64,000 nt of DNA from positions 2,914,001 to 2,978,000 of the forward strand of contig NZ_CP093341.1 in assembly GCF_022637455.1 (NCBI RefSeq), read 5' to 3'. The position numbers were made by a program, and so were the translations under genes. This DNA comes from Lysobacter sp. S4-A87 (GTDB taxonomy: Bacteria > Pseudomonadota > Gammaproteobacteria > Xanthomonadales > Xanthomonadaceae). The notes below the pieces were generated by a model, which was not told the DNA's origin, made no database searches, and saw only the letters and a list, made by a program, of their open reading frames with translations. The first letter of the stretch is position 1, and every line of letters starts with the position of its first letter. This document shows positions 19,801-26,513 of the stretch, one piece after another.

Positions 19801-20434
19801 CGCCGTTCCCCGCCTGCAATCCATGGCCACCGGCGTTGAGCGTCAAACCGTCGGCAACGATGCGGCCGGTGCCGCTGGTGGTCATCGCCAGCGATGTTCC
19901 CGCTGCCGTGGTGGTCAACGTGCCGCCGGTGAGTGTGACAAAGCCCGAAGCGGCCGATACCGCATTTCCGGTCGTCGTGAGGCTGGAATCAACCAGCGAT
20001 ACAGTGCCACCCTGGTTGGCATTGATAGCGCTTCCCGTGGCAGGCCCGCCAGGGGATCCGGCGGCGATATTGGTTTCGTTGATCGTGATGCCGGTGCCAT
20101 TGATCACACCTGTGCCGGTCGCAAACAGGGAATCGGCACCGACCGTGGTCACCGTGACGGTCGGCTCCAGCACCAGTCGTCCGCCGGTGACGCTCGTCGC
20201 CCGGACCTTCTGCGGTGTGGCGAGCCTGGTGCCGGCGACCACCGTCCGCGTGCCGGATGCGACGGTCACGGTGGTCGTGACGTCGCCCGGACCGACGGTC
20301 TGCGCCCGCAGCGTTTGCGGCAGCCACAATGCCGGTGCGAACGCGCTGCCGACCAGCAGGGCACGCACGGCCTGCGCCATGAGGGTGACTGGGTACCGAC
20401 GCACGCGCGCGCGTCCAGACCGGGACTGGTACAT
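16823..20434 (-). CDS. Autotransporter with pertactin-like passenger and Pro-rich linker
   Basis: Intact autotransporter of 1203 residues. ATG 20434 has an excellent ribosome binding site (AAGGAGG). An extended signal peptide of about 45 residues (MYQSRSGRARVRRYPVTLMA... up to LRAQ) resembles the long signals of type V proteins. The passenger (about residues 46-830) is made of beta-helix-type repeats rich in Gly, Thr, Ser and Ala, with recurring TTG.GAHG turns. A Pro-rich linker leads to the autotransporter barrel starting near FRREVSLYTALAPTAL and ending in GKVGFRANW with the usual aromatic C-terminus. The passenger function is unknown; adhesion is the most common role. It lies 82 bp upstream of the frameshifted paralogue. 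Confidence 0.9.
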   Translation of the reverse strand: MYQSRSGRARVRRYPVTLMAQAVRALLVGSAFAPALWLPQTLRAQTVGPGDVTTTVTVASGTRTVVAGTRLATPQKVRATSVTGGRLVLEPTVTVTTVGADSLFATGTGVINGTGITINETNIAAGSPGGPATGSAINANQGGTVSLVDSSLTTTGNAVSAASGFVTLTGGTLTTTAAGTSLAMTTSGTGRIVADGLTLNAGGHGLQAGNGGVIVFRNGVLNAIGARAGYALTGASFQIDASAVVGGSSGLQAQPGGTIWLNINPLDGQPTGSTGSVSINLPRGTALVVTQATAATAAGRILGNNVNVDSKVIEGVGVWSQGGSIELTHSSIRMEGANASGVRAGLAAALAGQADPFVLLGDSTVETIDDGSIAMWAWARNTQARITTTDVDVTTHGENAYGAEAGNVDKGILYRGLLEVTRGSISTQGSFSAGVLVLNPDSRAMLVDVPITTEGVDAWGVHALDGGVITQQGGSIATAGDRAHGAVASAVGSELTLTGLPITTTGTGAHGLVSLDGGSVAASGVVATVGGADASALFLGSASTGVNTMTIDAGGLRSASGPTIAVASGPANITLTGTTVTGSDTWLEVASAASFPEPARGILVRTPVPVEVITDDEDQILTQVFDTSRFSSAELGSDAAGVADVVATNTIITGSARTEAASVANVTLIDSTWNLTGDSNLTTLVNDPSLIDFAAPVGGAFKTLTVVNYSGDGTIALNSVLGNDSSPSDKLVIDGGGASGNTTISIKPVGGDGAVTVANGILIVDAINAATTTPTAFALGDSVLAGPFEYTLQRGSRDASAPDSWYLRSTIDCTAANAPSPPCPAPPVPPPPAPPPPPPEPPPSPPSPPTPPSPPTPTPPDPPIPIPPPQPPNFRREVSLYTALAPTALQYGRSLLDTLHERMGAPIRPGEAGQLAERGLVDGMWGRIMYVNGEHDGGRDGIFGIGPSYEYLFGAVQLGLDLYRNEQPGDHRDLVGAYVAAGYANTQVDHFNGTAAGDDRIDGYTLGGYWTRYGERQWYLDTIVQATWYEASAESGRGIGRLESDGFGFAASLEGGYPLRVGQDWIIEPQGQLIYQTLTLDDASDRGATVRFDDMDSLVGRLGTGLSRTWIDDDDAAKPLATTGWARLSAWYEFRGEPITEFSSASGFIPFHGDLHGGWGEIELGVTTELGSSVFLYANVGYQHGFDGDREAWEGKVGFRANW

Positions 20435-20682
20435 GTCGCCTCCTTGCAGCTTCGGCACATGCGGGCCGAGCGATGTGGCCATGACATGGCTGGCGCGGAT
20501 AGGATTGGCGTCGCGCGCCGGTGTCGAATTGCACGTCGGAACCCGTGCTCATACCGCTCAGGATGTTATGCGGGCGTGACTCCAGTTGTTGAGGAGCGCG
20601 CACGGTCAGGTGCGGCGGCTGGAGGCCCGGTCACTCGTATTCAGAGACGTAAGCTGCCCGATCGTCATATCGGATTGGCGAA

Positions 20683-20865
20683 GTGGTGCATGTGCAGAAC
20701 TCGATTCTCTTCGCCGACGAGCTGAACGAACGATTCGATCCTGCTCGCGTCAAGCATTACCTCGGCGAACGAACCACGACATCCGAGGACGGTCAGGAAA
20801 TCTCGGAGTGGCTGGTCGACATGGCCGACATCCGAAGATTCGTTTCGGAAGCCCGGCTCTCCTGA
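20683..20865 (+). CDS. Possible small protein, unknown
   Basis: Open frame of 60 codons starting GTG 20683. The residue composition (ILFADELNERFDPARVKHYL, then EISEWLVDMADIRRFVSEARLS) and codon use look coding, but there is no recognised domain and no clear ribosome binding site. The frame is open back to 20653 with no better start. It could be a short intact gene or the 3' remnant of a longer one. It lies between the divergent autotransporter promoter region and the SLOG-domain gene. Confidence 0.35.
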   Translation: MVHVQNSILFADELNERFDPARVKHYLGERTTTSEDGQEISEWLVDMADIRRFVSEARLS

Positions 20866-21077
20866 AGGGCCATCGGTGCCTTCGCGCTCCTCGAAACACC
20901 GCGGGTGATGGTCGGCGCGCTGGCAGATGCCCATGACGGTGCCGGCTCGAGCCTGAGAATCCGGTGCTATGCTGCCCCGACTTCGCCGGCAAAGCGGGTA
21001 CGAAGCATGTGGCAGCAACGTGCGCTACCCATCGCCGGAGCTGATCCGGTACCCGCATCTGGCCATCGGGTGTGTGC

Positions 21078-23039
21078 ATGAGCCAGACACCTGCCGGCCT
21101 GCCCGTGCGCTTCGCGGTAGGCATCACCGGCCACCGGGGCGACAACCCGGCGCTGGCCGCCGACGGGACGCACATCGCGGCCGCGCTCGCGGACATCTTC
21201 GCCGAGATCGAGGCCGGCCTTGCTGCGGAACGCACCGCGACACCGGCACTGAGGATCCAGCCGACGCGGCTGCACACGTTGCTGGCCCATGGCGTGGATC
21301 AACTGGCCGCCTCGGCCGCCAGTGCATTGAACTGGCAGATCGTCGCGCCGCTGCCCTTCAGCCAGGCACTCAACGTTGCAGTCAATGCCCAGCCCCGTAC
21401 GCACGCCGACGGCATGACGCTGCTCGCAGGTGGCGACGCATTCGATCCGGCCGTGCAAGCGCGCGCGCAGGGCATCCGTCACTGGAGTGCTCGTGCCCGC
21501 CTGTTCCAGCTGGCTGACCGCGACGACGAGATCGCTGCATTGTTCGAAGCCGCACTCGCCTCGCCGGAGGATGTGCTGCGCGCTCGCAACTTCCACGCTG
21601 CGGCCGGGGCGCAGGCGGCGCTCGCCGGCCGGGTCATGGTCGAGCAGTCCGACCTGTTGATCGGGGTCTGGGACAACGCCAGCCGCGATGGCGTGGGCGG
21701 CACCGGGCACACGATCGTGCAGGCGCTGGAGATCGGGACGCCGGTGCTCCTGCTGGACCCGGCGCGGCCGGAACACTGGTCGATCCTGTCGTCGACCGAG
21801 AGCCTTGCCGGCTGGCAGTCCCGCACCGGGCAGGATCGCGAACGGCTGCATGCGGTGGTCGGCAGCGCGCTGCATGCGCGCGACGGCAACATCGCGCGTG
21901 CACTGCGGGAAGAGGCCTGGCATGCACGTAGCACGCGCGCATCGACGCTGTACCGTCGAATCGAGGCGCTGTTCGGCGGCGAGCCGAAACCGCTGCGTTC
22001 GCTGGTTACGCATTACGAACCGCCGGAGCACATCGCCGGCGGAAGCGCCGCGCCGCTGGTGGCGGCAGCGGTCGCGCTGCCCGGCGCCGATCGCGAGTTC
22101 GTTGCCGCGGTGACGGACGATATCCTGCCGGCCTTCGCACGCGCCGACGGCATTTCCTCTCGACTGTCCGACAGCTACCGCAGCGGGATGGTCGCCAACT
22201 TCATCCTGTCCGCACTCGCAGTGATCGTCGGTGTCGCATGGATGCCGCTTGGCGTCGACAACGGCAAATGGCTGTTCGCGCTTGGCGAGTTCGGCCTGCT
22301 GGCCGCGATCCTGGTGATCACCTGGCTGGGCAGCCGTCGCCGCCTGCACGCACGCTGGTTCGAAACCAGGCGTGTCGCCGAGTACCTGCGGCACGCGCCG
22401 ATCCTGCTGCTTGTCGGCGTCGCCCGCCCGCCCAGCCACTGGCCGCGGGCCACCGGCACGGCGTGGCCCGAGTACGCCGCGCGCCACAAGCTGCGCGCGC
22501 CCGGCCTGCCGGAGATGGCCGTCACCCGATCCTTCCTGCGTTGCGCATTGGAGGGCCTGCTCGCGCCTCATGTCGCGTCCCAGCGCACCTACCACCATGC
22601 CAAGGCCAAGCGTCTGAATGCCATCAGCCACCGTCTCGATCGCTTGGCTACGACGCTGTTCAAGATCGCGGTGGCCTCGGTCCTGGTCTGGCTGCTGATG
22701 CGCGTGGGCGCAGTGTTGCATTGGCTCCCATACGAGTGGCCGCATGCCACCTCCAAGGCCTTCGCCTTCCTGGGTATCGCATTGCCGACGCTGGGTGCCA
22801 GCATCGCCGGCATCCGCTACTTCGGAGATTTCGAGCGTTTCGCGGCGATCTCCGAGGTCACCGCCGACAAGCTGGAACAGGTCGAGACAAGGATCGCGCA
22901 GCTGTTGGCCGGACCGGACGCCGCGATCGATTACGAAGGCGTCTCGCGTCTTGCGCACGGGATCGACGACATCGTCGTTGGTGAAATCGAAAGCTGGCAG
23001 GCCGTCTTCAGCGGCAAACCCATCGCGCTGCCGGCCTGA
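21078..23039 (+). CDS. SLOG-domain protein with SLATT-like membrane region
   Basis: Protein of 653 residues. The N-terminal part has the hallmarks of a SLOG nucleotide-binding Rossmann fold: VGITGHR (residues 14-20), LLAHGVDQLAA (68-78), IVAPLPF (88-94) and the loop GGTGHTIVQALEIGTPVLLL (207-226). SLOG domains are predicted to bind or make nucleotide-derived signals. The C-terminal half has four hydrophobic helices around residues 375-420 and 535-600, joined by a charged helix (HARWFETRRVAEYLRHA) and followed by a long helix (FGDFERFAAISEVTADKLEQV). That pattern resembles SLATT/DUF4231 modules, predicted membrane effectors paired with SLOG. The TIR gene follows after 2 bp, implying coupled translation. 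The SLATT call is the less certain half. Confidence 0.75.
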   Translation: MSQTPAGLPVRFAVGITGHRGDNPALAADGTHIAAALADIFAEIEAGLAAERTATPALRIQPTRLHTLLAHGVDQLAASAASALNWQIVAPLPFSQALNVAVNAQPRTHADGMTLLAGGDAFDPAVQARAQGIRHWSARARLFQLADRDDEIAALFEAALASPEDVLRARNFHAAAGAQAALAGRVMVEQSDLLIGVWDNASRDGVGGTGHTIVQALEIGTPVLLLDPARPEHWSILSSTESLAGWQSRTGQDRERLHAVVGSALHARDGNIARALREEAWHARSTRASTLYRRIEALFGGEPKPLRSLVTHYEPPEHIAGGSAAPLVAAAVALPGADREFVAAVTDDILPAFARADGISSRLSDSYRSGMVANFILSALAVIVGVAWMPLGVDNGKWLFALGEFGLLAAILVITWLGSRRRLHARWFETRRVAEYLRHAPILLLVGVARPPSHWPRATGTAWPEYAARHKLRAPGLPEMAVTRSFLRCALEGLLAPHVASQRTYHHAKAKRLNAISHRLDRLATTLFKIAVASVLVWLLMRVGAVLHWLPYEWPHATSKAFAFLGIALPTLGASIAGIRYFGDFERFAAISEVTADKLEQVETRIAQLLAGPDAAIDYEGVSRLAHGIDDIVVGEIESWQAVFSGKPIALPA

Positions 23040-23041
23040 GC

Positions 23042-25012
23042 ATGCATCGCCCGCCCGCCAACCACGGCGAACCAGGCGGCACGGGGCAGGCGCATACCGT
23101 GTTCCTCAGCTATTCCCGTGCCGATCGCAAGGCAGCGCTGGCGGTCGTACGGGTTCTGGAGAATGCGGGCTACCACGTATGGTGGGACGGTCTGCTCGAA
23201 GGCGGCGAGCGCTTCTCCCACTCAACCGAGACCGCGCTTGAGAGCGCCCGCGCCGTGGTTGTGCTGTGGTCGAAGACATCGGCGTCTTCGCATTGGGTAC
23301 ACGACGAGGCCACACGCGGCCGCGAGAGCGGACGACTGGTGCCTCTGTCGCTTGACGGCAGCCTGCCGCCATTGGGCTTCGGCCAGTTCCAGGCGATCGA
23401 CGTGTCGCACGTCCTGGCCAAGCCGGACAGCGAGCCGATGCGAAAGCTGCTCCGTGCGGTGGCTGCATTGCACGACGGCACCGCGCCGACGCCCGCCGCT
23501 CCGCGCGCAGGCATGGCATCGCAGACCCGCCGGAACGTGCTGATCGCCGGTGGCCTGGCGATGGTCGCGGCCGGTACTGGTGGTGGCATCTGGTTGTGGC
23601 GTACGCGCGCCCCGGGTGCCGCCCCGCGTGGTGCGAACGATCCGCGCCGCATCGCGGTACTGCCGTTCGCCAACCTCAGTGGCGATCCCGAGCAGCGCTA
23701 CTTCTCCGACGGCCTGACCTCGGAAATCCGCACGCAGCTCTCGCGCAACGAACTGCTGCAGATTGCCGGCCAGACCTCGTCGAAGAAGGCCGGCGATGGA
23801 CAGGACGACGCGCGCACGATCGCGAAGGCGCTGGGCGTCGACTTCCTCTTGGGCGGCAACGTGCAGAAAGCCGGCGCCCGGGTAAAGGTGGCCGCCGAAC
23901 TCACCGATGGCAAGACCGGCCTGAGCCGTTGGGCCAACAGTTGGGAGCGCCCGCTGGCTGACATCTTCGCGGTGCAGTCAGAGATCGGCACTGCCGTCGC
24001 CGGCGCTTTGTCGGCCGAGATCAAGGGCCCGGCGACCAGTGGCAAGGCACAGGTTGGCGGTACCACCAACGTGGCGGCGTTCGACGCCTACCTGCACGGA
24101 CGCGCGCTGTACGAGGCCGGGATCGACGAGGAAAGCGATCGCCGCGCCCTGGAGTACTTCGATCGCGCAATTGCCCTCGACGATCGCTACGCGGGCGCAC
24201 ATGCGGCGCGCGCGCGGGCCCTTGCAGTAATCGGAAACCTCTACGCAGACCATGACGAACGCGTGCGGCTGTACGATGCCGCGGAAGCCGCCGCGCGCGC
24301 AGCGACCACGCGGGCACCTGCTTTCGCCGAAGGCTTCTCGGCGCTTGGCTTCGCGCTCGCCAGCGGCAAGCTCGACATGCGCGGTGCGCGCGAACCCTTC
24401 GAGCGCTCCTACACGCTGGCACCGGGCGATGCCGACGTGCTCGCCCGCTACGCAACGTTCCGCTCGAACCTGCGCGACCACACCCGTGCTACCGAGGTGA
24501 TCGTGCGCGCGGCGACGCTTGACCGTCTCAATGCACGCACGTTCCGCTCGCAAGGCGATATCCGCTACAACGCCGGTGACCATGCCGGAGCGATCGTTGC
24601 CTTTCGCAAGGCGATCGAGTTGAACCCGACACTGGCCGGCGTCCACGCGTCGTTGGGCTTCGCGCAGTTGCTGGCGGGCGCCAACGACGATGCTCGCGCT
24701 TCGTTCTCGAAGGAACGCAGCGCGGTGCGCCGGCTGCCCGGACTGGCGATACTCGCGCAGCGCGCCGGCGACCGTGCCGCGGCGGAAGCCACACTGGCCG
24801 AACTGGTTGCCGAGTACGGCGACAAGAGCCATTACCAGTACGCGCAGATCCACGCTCAATGGGCCGACACGGCGAAGGCGCTGGCGTCGCTGCAGGCGGC
24901 GTGGGAGCTGCGCGACGGCGGGATCATGCTGATGTACGCTGATCCGCTGCTGGAACGGTTGCGCAGTACCGCCGGCTACCTCGCGATTGCGAAAGCCGTC
25001 GGCTTCACATGA
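23042..25012 (+). CDS. TIR - transmembrane - TolB-like - TPR protein
   Basis: Protein of 656 residues in four parts. Residues 18-125 form a TIR domain (VFLSYSRADRKAALAVVRVL, then WSKTSASSHWVHDEAT); Glu89 in HDEA is in the place of the catalytic Glu of NADase TIRs. Residues about 164-186 are a single membrane helix (VLIAGGLAMVAAGTGGGIWLW). Residues about 203-330 are the TolB/FlgO-like module seen in CadC- and cyclase-type sensors (IAVLPFANLSGDPEQRYFSDG). The rest is TPR-like helical repeats (ALEYFDRAIALDDRYAGAHA, AIVAFRKAIELNPTLAGVHA). The TIR should be cytoplasmic and the TolB/TPR part periplasmic. It could be a sensor with a TIR output; NADase activity is not proven. Confidence 0.88.
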   Translation: MHRPPANHGEPGGTGQAHTVFLSYSRADRKAALAVVRVLENAGYHVWWDGLLEGGERFSHSTETALESARAVVVLWSKTSASSHWVHDEATRGRESGRLVPLSLDGSLPPLGFGQFQAIDVSHVLAKPDSEPMRKLLRAVAALHDGTAPTPAAPRAGMASQTRRNVLIAGGLAMVAAGTGGGIWLWRTRAPGAAPRGANDPRRIAVLPFANLSGDPEQRYFSDGLTSEIRTQLSRNELLQIAGQTSSKKAGDGQDDARTIAKALGVDFLLGGNVQKAGARVKVAAELTDGKTGLSRWANSWERPLADIFAVQSEIGTAVAGALSAEIKGPATSGKAQVGGTTNVAAFDAYLHGRALYEAGIDEESDRRALEYFDRAIALDDRYAGAHAARARALAVIGNLYADHDERVRLYDAAEAAARAATTRAPAFAEGFSALGFALASGKLDMRGAREPFERSYTLAPGDADVLARYATFRSNLRDHTRATEVIVRAATLDRLNARTFRSQGDIRYNAGDHAGAIVAFRKAIELNPTLAGVHASLGFAQLLAGANDDARASFSKERSAVRRLPGLAILAQRAGDRAAAEATLAELVAEYGDKSHYQYAQIHAQWADTAKALASLQAAWELRDGGIMLMYADPLLERLRSTAGYLAIAKAVGFT

Positions 25013-25039
25013 TCTGCTGAGGACGAGAGGAGAAGCACC

Positions 25040-25342
25040 ATGCGCCACGTTATCGGAACAGCGCTCTTGATCGCGCTTGCGTGCGGCCTTGCCGCGTGCA
25101 AGAAGCCCGCCGAACCTGCCGCCGCGGCCGTACCTGCGGCGACCGCGCCCGAAGCCCAGACCGGAACTGTCGAACGCACGGGGCCGGAAGAGCAGACCGG
25201 CACCGTGGAGCGCACGGGTCCAGAGGAGCAGACGGGCACTGTCGAACGCACGGGTCCGGAGGAGCAGACCGGCACCGTCGAGCGCACGACGCCTGAAGAG
25301 CAGACCGGCACGGTCGAACGCACGGCGCCGCCCGAGCAGTAG
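25040..25342 (+). CDS. Small lipoprotein with five tandem 12-residue repeats
   Basis: Exported lipoprotein of 100 residues. The signal peptide ends in the lipobox LAAC, with lipidated Cys20. After a short Ala/Pro-rich spacer, the rest of the mature protein is five copies of QTGTVERTGPEE (variants end TPEE or APPE). Each repeat has a single Arg and no Lys, and the region should be unstructured and acidic. It has a good ribosome binding site (GAGAGGAGAA) 27 bp after the TIR-TPR gene and probably shares its transcript. It ends 31 bp from the end of the convergent trypsin-type protease gene. Function unknown; a structural tether or a protease substrate are possibilities. Confidence 0.8.
   Translation: MRHVIGTALLIALACGLAACKKPAEPAAAAVPAATAPEAQTGTVERTGPEEQTGTVERTGPEEQTGTVERTGPEEQTGTVERTTPEEQTGTVERTAPPEQ
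25157..25339 (+). repeat. Five 36-bp tandem repeats in the lipoprotein gene
   Basis: Units start at 25157, 25193, 25229, 25265 and 25301, with a partial sixth unit (CAG) before the stop codon. The core is CAGACCGGCACCGTCGAACG with scattered, mostly synonymous changes. All units keep the reading frame, so gain or loss of units would change the protein length by 12 residues. Confidence 0.9.
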
Positions 25343-25373
25343 TTTCGAGCCGGGTGGCGCGGTTCGCGTCGCG

Positions 25374-26513
25374 TCAGCGCGAAGCGGCCGCGCCGCCTGG
25401 CGGCGGCACCCGCACCACCTCGCCGGACTTCGCCGCCGCCTTCGCGGCGGTGATCCAGTCGGCGTAGTGCGACACCCGCGTGTACACCGCCGGCTTGCCC
25501 GCGCCGCAGCCCTTGCCGCCCGAGACGACGCCGACCAGGCTGCGCTTGCCGCCATCTTCTTCGCGGGTCAGCGGCCCACCGCTGTCGCCCTGGCAGCTGT
25601 CCTTGCCGACCTCGATGCTGCCGTCCGCCGCCAGCGTGCCCGCACACAGCGCGCCGGGACCGTAGAACTCGCCGTACTCCTTCGCGCACTGCGAATCGGG
25701 CAGGTAGTTCAGTGTCAGTTGCTGCAGCTCGGCAGGGTTGTGCTGCAGGCGCTGTGCGCTGTCCAGGCGGGTGACCTTGTCGTCCTCGTTGCGCTGCCCC
25801 ATCCACCCCCAGCCGGTGACGCGCAGCGCCTCGCCGGGATCGAAGTCGCGGTCGCCCGCGCCCATCAGCGCCACCGCTGACAGCCGACCGCCCGCCTCGA
25901 ACGCGGCGATGCGGGGGTCGACCACCACCCGCGCCAGCGCGATGTCGTCGAGCTTCGTTGCCTTCGTGTAACCACCGTGGATCACCACCGCGTCGATGGT
26001 GAACAGGCCGTCGTCGACAGTCAGGTTCTGGGTGCCAAGTCGCATGCGGCGGTCGGTCAGTACATTGCCTTCACGGCCATCGAAGCCGGGGATGTTGTCC
26101 ACGCAGTGCGCGGCAGTGGCCACCCAGCCGCCGCCGATGTAGGCGCCTCCGCACTTGTGCGCGAGCTCGTAGGACGCGCGTTGCGCGAGATAGATCTTGC
26201 ATTCATCGCCGTCGGCAAGTTTCGCGTCATAGGCGCGGTCGGCCTCGTCATAGCGCGGCGAGGACAGGATTTCCACCTGCCACGGCGCGGAACCGGGCTT
26301 TGCCGGCTCGCCACCAACGATGCGGCCACCGGTGTCCTGGTCATGGCGTGCGCGGCGCGCTTCGCAATTCTCGGGCGTTGCGGTGCGCGTGGCCGGCTTC
26401 GGCGCGCTGGCGGTGGCGGTGGACTGGGGTGGCAGTGAGCGATCGCCGCAAGCGGCAAGCACGGCGCACGACAGCGCGCCGGTCAACAATGTGGGCAACG
26501 CAGCGCGGCTCAT
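25374..26513 (-). CDS. Trypsin-like serine protease lipoprotein (S1A) with zymogen site
   Basis: Exported S1A protease of 379 residues. Lipobox VLAAC gives lipidated Cys22 with Gly at +2, suggesting outer-membrane sorting. A linker of about 40 residues ends in TGGR64, followed by IVGGEPAKPG, the classical zymogen activation site in which Ile65 becomes the new N-terminus. The triad is His136 (TAAHC), Asp190 (DDIALA) and Ser311 (CQGDSGGP). Asp305, six residues before the Ser, predicts cleavage after Arg or Lys. Six or more Cys suggest disulphides. The start ATG 26513 overlaps the stop of the upstream caspase gene, and it is the last gene of a three-protease operon. Confidence 0.93.
   Translation of the reverse strand: MSRAALPTLLTGALSCAVLAACGDRSLPPQSTATASAPKPATRTATPENCEARRARHDQDTGGRIVGGEPAKPGSAPWQVEILSSPRYDEADRAYDAKLADGDECKIYLAQRASYELAHKCGGAYIGGGWVATAAHCVDNIPGFDGREGNVLTDRRMRLGTQNLTVDDGLFTIDAVVIHGGYTKATKLDDIALARVVVDPRIAAFEAGGRLSAVALMGAGDRDFDPGEALRVTGWGWMGQRNEDDKVTRLDSAQRLQHNPAELQQLTLNYLPDSQCAKEYGEFYGPGALCAGTLAADGSIEVGKDSCQGDSGGPLTREEDGGKRSLVGVVSGGKGCGAGKPAVYTRVSHYADWITAAKAAAKSGEVVRVPPPGGAAASR

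Noticed and set aside
18056-20725. An 889-codon plus-strand open frame across the second autotransporter
   Set aside because: It is a GC-rich shadow of the autotransporter on the opposite strand, with Arg/Gly/Ala/Asp-rich composition and no recognisable domain.
20967-22958. A 663-codon minus-strand frame across the SLOG-domain gene
   Set aside because: The plus-strand frame has clear SLOG motifs and membrane helices; the minus frame is compositionally biased with no domain.
25157-25339. Tandem repeats considered as a CRISPR array
   Set aside because: The 36-bp units are directly adjacent with no spacers and keep one reading frame, so they are coding repeats.
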